From positions 24,803,859-24,867,858 of the forward strand of contig NC_091130.1 of NCBI RefSeq assembly GCF_040183065.1: a stretch of 64,000 bases of DNA, read 5' to 3'. The notes under the pieces were generated by a model. That model searched no databases. It saw nothing but the letters and a program-made list of their open reading frames with translations, and was not told the DNA's origin. Positions 53,135 through 62,926 of this stretch are shown in pieces (the stretch's first letter is position 1; every line of letters begins with the position of its first letter). This DNA comes from Periplaneta americana (taxonomy: Eukaryota; Arthropoda; Insecta; Blattodea; Blattidae). The position numbers and the translations under genes are program-made.

Positions 53135-53945
53135 CCCTAAATAATCTTATGTTTTGACTTTCATTTTTTATATCCACAGGGAGGTAATTAAAAATTTTTA
53201 CTGCCATATAAAGCACTCCTTTTTGATAGCACGATAGATTTGCCGATAGAGTATGAAAGTCATTTCTGGCAAGTATTTATGCTTTTCACGATTACATACG
53301 AAGAAGTTCATTAGTGAAAGAATACACTGACAAGCCATGGACATTATTTTTAGTTTTTAAAATGTTCCTACACGATTTCCTAGATTTAGCACCTACTACT
53401 ATTCTAATTGAAGAGTCCACTGCAAGAATGATGGATGTCATTTGGAATACATTTTTCAAGAGAAGCAATTGAAAGTTTGAAATGCTTAGCGTTCAAAGCT
53501 TAACTGTGATTTTCCGATCATTACTGGACAAAGACTATCAGTGCCAATGCCATATAAGTTTCTATGTACATTCTATATGACTTAAGCTATGCATTGACAG
53601 TCTTGGTTCATTTTCGACAAGAAAGTGACATCCATCATTCTTGCAGTGGACTCTTCAATTATTCTTTCTTGTAGTAGAAATATACTGTTACTATCTGTAG
53701 AATTTCCCCAGAATATTATTCAAAACTCATTATCGAGCGGAAGTACGCAAAGTAGGCCTATATTTTTTCTCTTGCATGCATATAGTAGCAAAACATGCTG
53801 AATTTAGTTTGGGGGTAATTTCTTTAATATGATTTTTCCAATTTAACACATTATCGATTTGCAAGTCAAGAAATTTGGTTGTTATTGTTGTTGTTTCTGT
53901 TAGGAATCTGTTGTTAATTATTGCGCTTGAAATTTTCGACATGTG
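53135..53945 (-). pseudogene. LINE-2 polyprotein C-terminus
   Basis: The minus-strand frame at 53730-53942 begins MSKISSAIINNRFLTETTT and continues KFLDLQIDNVLNWKNHIKEI and TPKLNSACFA, the segment after the RT domain (FLGLxID..L.WK.HI is a jockey landmark). The rest (FGNNILGKFY-type text, then the region corresponding to 37300-37670) lies across the MITE in other frames. Truncated upstream: RT catalytic box absent. Confidence 0.75.
53410..53656 (-). mobile_element. 247-bp MITE family Y, copy 2, AATT duplication
   Basis: Inverted relative to copy 1 (38764-39010) and the same length. AATT occurs on both sides (53406-53409 and 53657-53660), while the LINE-2 copy at 37290 has the single site ctaattag. 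This identifies both the ends and a 4-bp target duplication. Confidence 0.9.
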
Positions 53946-54735
53946 ATGAGATAGGATCCTAAACAGATGAACTCATAGACTGACCTTTTGGGGTCCTGTG
54001 ATTGGCCAAAGAAAAGAAACACATCAGAAAGTCCGATAGTTAGAGGAACTGATATCTTGCACAGCAGATGGAGTACAATAGTAAAGCAGAAGAAAAATTT
54101 GAGAACATCACTGAACGTTTCTGAGTAACAGCTTGCTTCACATTCCTTTCACACAAAAGAATTCCTTTGCTCATGTGGGATATCTTCGGGCTAATTCTAA
54201 TATCTCACCCAGACTTGCATGTTGCACAGCAAGTATATAGGTAGCACTGTTATTTATTGAAAACAATCACAGGGAGAAAGAGAGAGATAATGTTATTCAT
54301 TCCCTTTCAAAGTCATGCTTTTATACTGGCAAGTGAAAGCATATGATTCTCGTAATTATTTTACTTTCGTCACTTGTTCGCATTTGTACGTAGTTGGTTT
54401 ACACCCGCTGCTACCGCTGTCGCCAAGAATTGAGCCGTACACCTTGCACAGTCATTAGAATTGAACTAGCCGCGGAAAGTATATGTAGTTAAAAAGACTT
54501 AACTTGCAGTTTAATTTTACAGTTAAGACGACTTGGGATGCAGGGCAGAACGCAAGCTGTTTCCGTCCGTATAGGCGGTGTTCAATCCTGGGAACTACAA
54601 GCTGATTCAAAATTAAGCTCTTTCATTAAAATTGTCATTAATATTCTCCTTTTTTGACGTAGAACCTCGTCTTTCTCTTCACTAGATATGCGGGGAAGAT
54701 AACTTGAGAACTGATTGTCACATAAGAAGGCAAAA
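53946..54735. other. No supported feature
   Basis: Ordinary sequence without recognised repeats or genes. Confidence 0.5.
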
Positions 54736-54940
54736 TCCCCTTTGTTCATCTGATCTTCCCCTTGTTCTCCTTGTCTCCCCATTATCATTCTATTCCCCTT
54801 GTTCTCTCTCTCCTCCCGTGTTCTCCTTATCTTCCAATTACTCTCCCTGTATTCTCCTTGTTCTCTTTATATTCCCCTTGTTCTCAGTGTCTTTCTTTTG
54901 TTCTACTCGTCTTCTCCCTGTCTTATCCCATGTTTATCCC
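54736..54940. repeat. Pyrimidine-rich (CCCCTTGTTCTCC) degenerate repeat
   Basis: ccccttgttctc and variants recur about every 15-25 bp. It is pyrimidine-rich on +, opposite in polarity to the large purine tract that begins 250 bp downstream. Confidence 0.7.
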
Positions 54941-55189
54941 ATGCCTGTTAAATTTGTTCAGGTCTGCTATTTTTTTTCTGTTTTTTTTTTCTTTGGTCAG
55001 ATGTGATGTCATTTTAGCGCAACAGTCTTTCTTTAGAAGGTGATAGTGAAGAAGGTGTTGAAAAATATTTGAGAGGAAAGCATAAGAAATACAGGCACTA
55101 AAATAAATTCCCTCTCTGTGCAATTGTCTTAGTCATGTGTTATCTGTGACTTGTAAGAAGGCAAAGCAATGAGAACATACACTGAGCGA

Positions 55190-57240
55190 GAAAAACTTAA
55201 ATGCGTGACAAGGAAAGAGAGGGTAAGAGACAAAAATGGAAAAAGAAAAATGAAGTCTATTTATGCACGATAGAAAGAAAACAGAAATGGAAAGGAAAGA
55301 AGGAACAGGAAAGTGAAAGAAAGAAAATTGAAGGGCAATGTTAGGTAACAGATAGAAAATGAAGAAAAGAAAAGAGAATTGAAGAAAAGAGAAGATAATT
55401 GAAGAAAAGGGTAGGAGAATATTGAAGAAAAGTGAAAATAATTTAAGAAAATGAAAGGCGAACTTAACAAAAGGGGAAAATATTTGAAGGAAAAGGAAAG
55501 AGAATTGAAGAAAAGAAAAAGAGAAATGATGAACAAGAAAGAATAATTCAAAATTATTAGAAGAGAAATTAAAAAGGTAGAAGAACTGAAGGAAATGGAA
55601 AGAGAAATCAAGAGAAAGGAAGGTGAATTGAAAGGGGTCAAAAAATAAAAAAAGGGAAGGAGACTATCGAAGGAAAGGAAAGGAAAATTTAAAAGGGTAA
55701 AGGGAAGCGAAGTGAGAACTGAAGAACATTTAAGGACAATTGAAGAAAAGGGGAGAAGTGAAGAAAATTTAAGGAGAACTTAAGAAAAGGAAGGAGAATT
55801 GAAGAAAAGAGAAATAGAAATAGAGAAAAAGAAGTACATATGAGCAAAAAGGAAGGAGAATAAAAATGGAAGACGAATATTAAAGAAAAGGGAATAGAAA
55901 TTAAAAAATAGGAAACGAAATTAATGAAAAGGGAAAGAGTAAGAACTGAAAAAGTGAGTATTGAAGAAAATGTATAATAATTGATGAAAAGAGAAGAATG
56001 ACTGAATAAAATGTAAGGGAATTGAAGAAAAGGGAAGAGAGTTGAAGGAAAGGGAAGGAGAATTAAAAGAAAAAGGAAGGAGAATTGAAGGACAGGAAAG
56101 GGAAACTGAAGGACAGGGTAGAAGAATTAAAGAAATGGAAAGGAAAATTGAAGTAAAAAAGGAAAATTGAAGAAAAGAGAGGAATAACTGTAGAAAATGG
56201 AAAGAGAAGTGGCGGAAAAGGAAGGAGAACTGGCGGAAAAGGAAGGAGAACTGGCGGAAAAGGAAGGAGAACTGGCGGAAAAGGAAGGAGAACTGGCGGA
56301 AAAGGAAGGAGAACTGGCGGAAAAGGAAGGAGAACTGAAGGAAAAGGAAGGAGAACTGAAGGAAAAGGAAGGATAACTGAAGGACAGGAAAGGGAAACTG
56401 AAGGACAGGGTAGAAGAATTAAAGGAATGGAAAGGAAAATTGAAGTAAAAAAAGGAAAATTGAAGAAAAGAGAGGAATAACTGTAGAAAATGGAAAGAGA
56501 ACTGGCGGAAAAGGAACGAGAAGTGGCGGAAAAGGAAGGAGAACTGGCGGAAAAGGAAGGAGAACTGGCGGAAAAGGAAGGAGAACTGGCGGAAAAGGAA
56601 GGAGAACTGGCGGAAAAGGAAGGAGAACTGGCGGAAAAGGAAGGAGAACTGAAGGAAAAGGAAGGAGAACTGAAGGAAAAGGAAGGAGAACTGAAGGAAT
56701 AGGAAGGAGAACTGAAGGAAAAGGAAGGAGAACTGAAGGAAAAGGAAGGAGAACTGAAGGAAAAGGAAGGAGAACTGAAGGAAGGAGAAAAATTGAAGGA
56801 AAGGAAAGGGTAATGATGGAAAGCGAAAGAGAATTGAAGGAAAGGAGAAAAGGAAAATTGTGAGATAAATCAATAAATGGGAGAAGAATGAAAAGAGAAA
56901 TAGAAGAAGAAAAGAGAATGAAAAGAAGAAGTGAAAAGTGAAGGAAGGAAAATTGAGATGAAAGAGGAAAGGGAGAAAATGGGCGTAAGTAAGGAAAAAT
57001 AAAGTAAAATAAAAAAATGAAGAGAAAGAAGAGTTGTAAAAAGAAAGAATAAGGGTAACTGAGAAAAGGATAGATGAAAATTTAAAACGCAGAAATGAAG
57101 AGAGTGAAGAAGAATATAGTTGATCGGATAAAAGAAATAAACAAAAGAATTGAAAAATTAATTGTAAAAAACATGTGGATGTAAATGAAGACAGAGAAAG
57201 ACAAGATGAGAGATAAAGAAAATAAAAGAGAAGAATAAGA
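55190..57240. repeat. Purine-rich minisatellite domain, first block
   Basis: About 2 kb in which the plus strand is almost only A and G, with words gaagaaaag, ggaaaggaga and aattgaagg repeating. Long minus-strand frames (Phe/Leu/Ser) and plus-strand Glu/Lys frames are consequences of this composition. A 292-bp block is tandemly duplicated (starts near 56111 and 56403). Confidence 0.9.
56205..56790 (+). repeat. 21-bp tandem repeats (heptad-encoding)
   Basis: Unit gcggaaaaggaaggagaact plus g, 21 bp, in two runs (about 56205-56345 and 56500-56790), later changing to a gaaggaaaaggaaggagaac type. On + it reads EGELAEK repeated. Frames are broken between the runs (stops near 56370 and 56701), so I treat it as a minisatellite and not a gene. 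Confidence 0.85.
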
Positions 57241-58190
57241 ATAACGAAAAATTCCGTGTCGCACGAACAACATCAACACTCTTTGTGGCCTACAGTACAT
57301 TTTTCTTAGCCTAAGAAATAGCCCAGAGTACACTAAAGTGGATAAAAATACATCCAAAAAGTGTGCAAAATATTTAGAGTTGTACAATTCTTGTGGCTAC
57401 AATATCTAAAATACAATTTTCTTGCCGAAATCATAATTTTGAACACATTGTAGGGAAAACAATGGATCTAGAAACAGAGGTAATAAGGGCATTAATGTCC
57501 CCGCGTGATTTAGCGCTCAATCCACCCCCAACCCTCTGACGCTAATTAAAAACGGAACGACACCCGCTCGCGCTCTCGCTTTAACAAGAGGCATAGCTAT
57601 TACATTTCATTATTAAGTGAACTCGAGGATATAAAAAGCAAGATTTCTTTGGAATCTTTGTGTTTTAATTTACCGACTTTGTAAGTCGCACTTTGTAGCT
57701 GTGCTGGATATAATGGCCGCTTAGAAAATTTAATTCTCTGCGCTCTTTAATAATGTTCCAACCCCCGCACCCGCACCCCGCGTGCCCAAAGTTTTACTGG
57801 CGGAATCAGACATTTATGTGTTAATGCTTCTTTTAAAATACTCTTTATTCCCACCACAGATACTGCACACCCCCAATTTCAGTGTTACTATATAAACTGC
57901 ACTTCACTGTGTTACAGTGCGAAAAAGTTATAATGAATCTGAGACGACAGTTGTGGTGCTGAAAAAAGTCTAACAACTCATATTCATACAGAAACTTAGG
58001 CATTTCACTACGTTTCAATAATTTATTGTTATTAGGAAGGAGGTATTTAATGAATACGTAGGCTACACAGTTACATACAAAAGTTTAGGCCTACACAAAA
58101 ATTTGAGATGATAAGATAAAGCGCATAATGCGGAAGGAAACGAAGTCAGGAAGGTGGCTAAAATTCAGGTACTGTACATGAGAGATTATG
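57241..58190. other. Non-repetitive island between purine blocks
   Basis: About 0.95 kb of ordinary composition, including a GC-richer part (57490-57800) with tgacgctaattaaaaacgga, cccgctcgcgctctcgcttt and cccccgcacccgcaccccgc. No coding frame. Could be a conserved regulatory block or simply spacer. Confidence 0.4.
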
Positions 58191-59310
58191 AGGAAAGAGA
58201 GGAAGCACGTAAGAAAGAATATGAGAGAGGAAGTAACCAAGAATATCAGGGAGAACACGAAGTATATGAGGAAGAGCCTAAGAAAAACAGGGAAAATATG
58301 AGGAAAATGACAAAAATGTAAAGAAGAAGTTGATGGAAAATTTTATGAGGATGATGATGTGATGATAAAAGAATGTGGGAGATAAAGAACCTGAGGAAGA
58401 ATATGAAAAAGAATTTAAGGAAAAATATGACAAAGTATTTGAGGAAAAAGATCATGAAGAATCTGAAGAAGGCGAGAAAAAATCGAATGAAGAAGATGAC
58501 GAAGTATCTGACGAAAAAGATGAAGAATCTCAAGAAGAAGAAGAAGAATCTTAGGAAGAAGAAAGCGAAGACTCTTAGGAAGAGCAGGACAAAGAATGTC
58601 AGGGGAAAACAATAATAAGAACCTGATGAAGGAGAGAACGAAGAATTTGAGAGACAAGCTAAGGAAGAATTCGAGAAAAAGGATTACGAAAATTCGAGAA
58701 AAAGGATTACGAAAATTCGAGAAAACAGATTACGAAGAATTCGAGCAACAAGATTACGAAGAATTGAAGGAAGATAACATAGAATATGAGGAAGAAGGTG
58801 GCAAATCTTCGAGAAAGAAAGTGACAAAGAATTTAAAAAAGAAAGTGACAAAGAGTTTGAAAAAAGAAATTGACAAAGAATTTGAGGAGAAGACGGGAAA
58901 GAATTTAAGGAAGAAGACAAAAGTTCGATGAAGATGACAAAAAATTATAAAGAAATTGACGAAAGTGACAAAGAATTTAAGGAATAATATAAAAGAGATT
59001 GAGGAGGTACAAGATGGCGAACAATCTGAGAGAGAATGTGGCGAAAAATCTGGAGAAGATAGCGAACAATCGGGAGAACAAGATGGCAAATAATCTGGAA
59101 AAGATGATGGCGCACAATCTGGAGAAGAAGATGGTGAACAATCTGGAGAAGATTATGGCGAACAATCTGGAGAAGAACATGGGGAAGAATTTGACAAAGT
59201 AAATGAAGAAAACTTTGAGAAGAAAAGTATCAAAGAATTTGAAGAAGAATATAATGATAATGATGATGATGAATGTGAGAAAAAAGTGACGAAGAATTTG
59301 ATGAAACAGT
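58191..59310. repeat. Purine-rich minisatellite domain, second block
   Basis: GAA/GAG-rich on +, with local tandem structure: 27-bp units near 58660-58760 (attcgagaaaaaggattacg) and 24-30-bp units near 59012-59195 (gcgaacaatctggagaagat). Glu/Lys/Asn frames on + and Phe/Leu/Ser frames on - are compositional. Confidence 0.85.
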
Positions 59311-59490
59311 GGTAATAGTAGCATTTCATTTAACGTCTTCAACTGCAGAGATTTATCAGCGGCAAAATTCAAGGTAAGTAAGAACGTACCGACCAATTTT
59401 GTCTGGAGCTCTCTATTATGGAGAGAATTCTTTTACGTGGCTTAAATCTTCCAACACAGAACCCAGAGATTTACTTCCCTTCCGGAGGAA
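59311..59490 (-). mobile_element. Degenerate SINE-B relative
   Basis: gcatttcatttaacgtcttc, aactgcagagatttatcagc and gagaattcttttacgtggc parallel the body of SINE-B at 7438-7652 (ttttatttaacgacgctcgc, aactgcagaggttatatcag, caggagttcttttacatgcc). The tRNA head is not recognisable. It sits inside the purine domain. Confidence 0.6.
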
Positions 59491-59690
59491 TCGATGGTAA
59501 GGATTATGTAGGCCTTTAAAACACACACAGTGCAAACTTTGTATCCAACGATCGGCATGGTGACCTAGGGACCACCAAGGACGATAACTTGAAGACGAAA
59601 AATATGTGAAAAAAACAAGTGAAAAATGTGAAAAATAATGTAAGGACGTATGACGAAGAGTGTTAGGAAAACACCACATATAATGTGAGA
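59491..59690. other. Spacer inside purine domain
   Basis: Ordinary sequence grading into the 27-bp repeats. Confidence 0.4.
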
Positions 59691-61090
59691 AAGAATATGG
59701 TGACGAATAACGAGGAAGAATAATACGAAGAATAATGTCGGGAAGATTACTATGACGAAGAAGAATGTGAGAAGATTATTACGACAAATAAAGCGAAGAA
59801 GAATATTACGAAGAAGAATGTGAGGAAGATTTCTATGACAAAGGATGTGAAGACCTAACTACGAAATATAAGAAGGAAGATTACTACGAGGAAGGAAATG
59901 AAGAAGAATACTACGAAGAATACTATGAAAAAGATTACTATGACGAAGAATATGAGGATAAATACTACAAAGAAGAATGTGAGGCAAATTACTGTGACAA
60001 AGGACGTATGGAAGAATACTATGATGAATGTGAGGCAGATTACTATGACGAAGAATGTGAGGAAGATTACTACGACGAATAAAGTGAGGAAGAATACTAC
60101 GAAGAAGAATGTGAGGAAGGTTACTATGAAGAAGAATGTAAGAACGAATACTACGAAGAAGAATGTGAGGCAGATTACTATGACGATGTATGTGAGGAAG
60201 AATACTATGATGAAGGATGTGAGGAAGATTACTACGACGAAGTATGTGAGGAAGAATACTACGAAGAAGAATGTGAGGCAGATTACTATGACGAAGTATG
60301 TGAGGAAGAATACTATGATGAAGGATGTGAGGAAGATTACTACGACGAAGTATGTGAGGAAGAATACTACGAAGAAGAATGTGAGGCAGATTACTATGAC
60401 GAAGTATGTGAGGAAGAATACTATGATGAAGGATGTAAGGAAGATTACTACGAGGAATAAAGTGAGGAAGAATACTACGAAGAAGAATGTGAGGAAGATT
60501 ACTATTAAGAATGTGAGGAATATTACTATGACGAAGAAAGTGAGGCAAATTACTGTGACAAAAAGTGTGAGGAAGAATACTATCATGAAGAATGTGAGGA
60601 AGATTACTACGACGAATAAAGTGAGGCAGGTTATTATGACGAATAATCTGAGGAAGAATAGCTACTACGAAGAATGTGAGGAAGGTTACTATGCCTAAGA
60701 ATGTGAGAAAGAATAAGTTATACGAAGAAGAATGTGAGTAAGGTTACTATGACGAAGAATGTGAGGCAGATTACTATAACGAAGAATGTGAGAAATACTA
60801 TGATAAGAAAGTGAGGAAGAATATTATGATGAAAGTGAGGAAGAATAGTACGAAGAAGAATCTGAGGAAGAATACTGTGACGAAGAATACGAGAAAGAAT
60901 AATTACTACGGAGAAGAATGTGAAGAAGATTATGGCGAAGAATATGAGGAAGAATGTTACGAAGATTGTGACGAAAAAGATGAAATATGCGAGAAAGACG
61001 ATGACAAAGAATCTGAGAAAAAAATGACGAATGCATGAGCGAAGAGGACAACTAAAGGATACGCTGAAGAAAATGAGGAATGTGAAGAAG
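59691..61090 (+). repeat. 27-bp minisatellite with 108-bp higher-order repeat
   Basis: Units such as gaagaatgtgaggaagatta plus ctacgac. Between about 60161 and 60484 four different 27-bp units form a 108-bp block repeated three times (starts 60161, 60269, 60377). On + one frame reads acidic EECEEDYYD-type 9-residue repeats. Other frames, including a 266-codon one, are open merely because the unit lacks stops. No promoter, splice or start context supports a gene. Confidence 0.9.
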
Positions 61091-61110
61091 ATGGCAAAAG
61101 GATACATCGA

Positions 61111-61790
61111 ACAATATATTATGATGATGTACAGTACGTGTAGCATATTGCGGAGATACTGGAAGTTGTCTATCAGGTACGAAACAACTTTTCAATAATA
61201 CCAATCAACTGCATGCCTTCGGGGATATAGGCATATAGCTACACAAATAAATTACACGTCTGCTTATTGAATGAATAGCGATGTGGAATTTATAGGCAGT
61301 TGTGTGAACAGTATGCGCAGGTGAACCGGAGAGGAGGTGGATCATTTTATTACACAAAGATCTTATAATAGATCAGGATAACAGTACTTCATACAGAGCC
61401 CCTTTTGTATTCATAAAATATAATGTAGCCCGGGGTAAAACTGACATAATATTATATTTCAATACGCTATTTAGAGCACATGTTTTACATAAATAATAGA
61501 GCGTTCATGACAAAGCAAAATATAATAATATAGCATGCAAATGTGAACAGTAAATACGCATATGTATAATTTACGAAAACACGTAAGAAAACCAAAGAGG
61601 ACAACCTGAAATACTTCGCCTAACACCCTAATTGTCGAAAATCTGATAATCATCTTGCAACAAAATTTTCATAGAAATTTCTACGTAGCCTATAAACAGT
61701 AGGTCTAATTGTCAAAAATTGTTATACAAGGGTTGTTTGAAATGTTCATAGTCTGACAAAGAAATTAAACTAGGATTATCCTGAAAAAAG
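61111..61790. other. No supported feature
   Basis: AT-rich sequence, no gene or repeat recognised. Confidence 0.5.
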
Positions 61791-62004
61791 TATTTATTTA
61801 TTTGTGTATTTATTTATATATGTGTTTATTTATTTATTTATTTACATATTTGTGTATATATTTATTTACCGTATATAATTATTTATATAGGCCTATATTT
61901 ACTTACCGTATACACTTATTTATTTATACATTTATTTATTCATTCATTCATTTATTCATTCATTATCTCAAAAATAAATAAATAAATAAATAAATAAATG
62001 GACA
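61791..62004. repeat. (ATTT)n / (AAAT)n microsatellite
   Basis: TTTA units (61791-61965) followed by AAAT units (61974-61999), that is, an inversion of the repeat strand at about 61970. Confidence 0.9.
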
Positions 62005-62006
62005 AT

Positions 62007-62124
62007 TCATATTACTTTAGGGTTAAAATTTTTAAATATTAACCCTAAAGTAATATGATGGACAATTCATATTACTTTAGGGTTAATATTTAAAAATTTT
62101 AACCCTAAAGTAATATGAATTTTC
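62007..62124. repeat. Double hairpin (nested palindrome)
   Basis: Two successive hairpins, each with arms catattactttagggtta and its complement. They are themselves inverted copies of each other, so the whole 118 bp is almost one palindrome centred on gatggacaattc. Confidence 0.85.
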
Positions 62125-62125
62125 C

Positions 62126-62642
62126 ATCTATGCTATGCTATAAAAGGATGTGTGTAAATTATAAATTTACTTGTGTATGAAATATTTGTTTGTATGATTA
62201 TGTCTGTATATTCCACATTGCTGTAGTATGTATCATAATATTTGTTGACTTTGGACGCTATATGTATTATTTCATGTCAAATTCTATGTTATTGTTATTC
62301 AATTATGTTTTGTATTTACAGATATTTTTTATGTATTTCGTATATTTAAGCGCTTTCTTTTATGATTGATGTAGACTTCTCATGTGTTTGTGTTGATAGT
62401 TGTAACTGTCGTAAAATTAAGTTTACATTTCTCTTATTCATAACATCGACAGAAAAAAAATGTTAAAAATGTATTTATATTATATTATCTCAAGTAAATA
62501 GAAAACTTTAACCCTAATATACTCAGGCAAAATAGGGTTTTTATGTGGAGAATAAAAAAAATAAAATAAAAAATAAATAAATAAAAAACTTTCGTGTCAT
62601 AACATCTCACTGACAAATAATGGCCAATTTTAGACACTTAGA
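62126..62642. other. Unassigned, ends in an A/T-rich AAAT-like tail
   Basis: The stretch 62545-62590 (aaaaaaataaaataaaaaat) looks like a retroelement tail, but no coding part precedes it. Confidence 0.4.
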
Positions 62643-62710
62643 ACAGCGTTTCTCAAACTATGGTCCGCGGACTACCTGTGGTCCTCGAGGTGTGCCCTTG
62701 TGGTTCTTAA
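62643..62710 (+). mobile_element. hAT terminal sequence, solitary end
   Basis: cagcgtttctcaaactatgg followed by tccgcggact matches the terminal-inverted-repeat style of animal hAT elements (cagcg.ttctcaaac.gtggtccgcgg). No matching right end is found before the mariner at 62927, so it is a fragment. Confidence 0.6.
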
Positions 62711-62926
62711 AAAAAGACAGAAGAAAAAAATAAAATTCAAACGAATTGCGTATCACACTATAGCTCATCTGGCACCTGTAACCCAGCCAGGGACCACCCG
62801 AATTCATAACAGAAGACCAAAGTACCGAACCTTTTCATGTCTTTATGATTTTCTTAATAGTTTTTCCGACACCCAGTCTGCACATTGAAATGGTCACGTA
62901 CTGTACGTCGTACACCAATAATACTA
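62711..62926. other. Probable remainder of hAT fragment
   Basis: No coding signal; next to the solitary hAT end. Confidence 0.3.

Larger units (their letters stand above)
52938..53945 (-). mobile_element. LINE-2 copy, split by MITE Y
   Basis: Minus strand carries the LINE-2 C-terminal coding region and 3' UTR (tagactgtgactatgaattaagac). The MITE at 53410-53656 interrupts it. Identity to the 37.1-kb copy is roughly 80-85% by eye. The ACAAT tail is not preserved. Confidence 0.8.

Noticed and set aside
55261-55641. 126-codon Phe/Ser/Leu minus-strand frame
   Set aside because: Compositional artefact of the purine-rich plus strand.
56127-56873. 248-codon minus-strand frame
   Set aside because: QFSFLF repeats are the complement of the purine minisatellite; no stop arises because of the 21-bp unit.
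59855-60698. Three long overlapping frames on both strands (229-266 codons)
   Set aside because: All derive from a 27-bp repeat lacking stops in several frames; no evidence for which, if any, is used.
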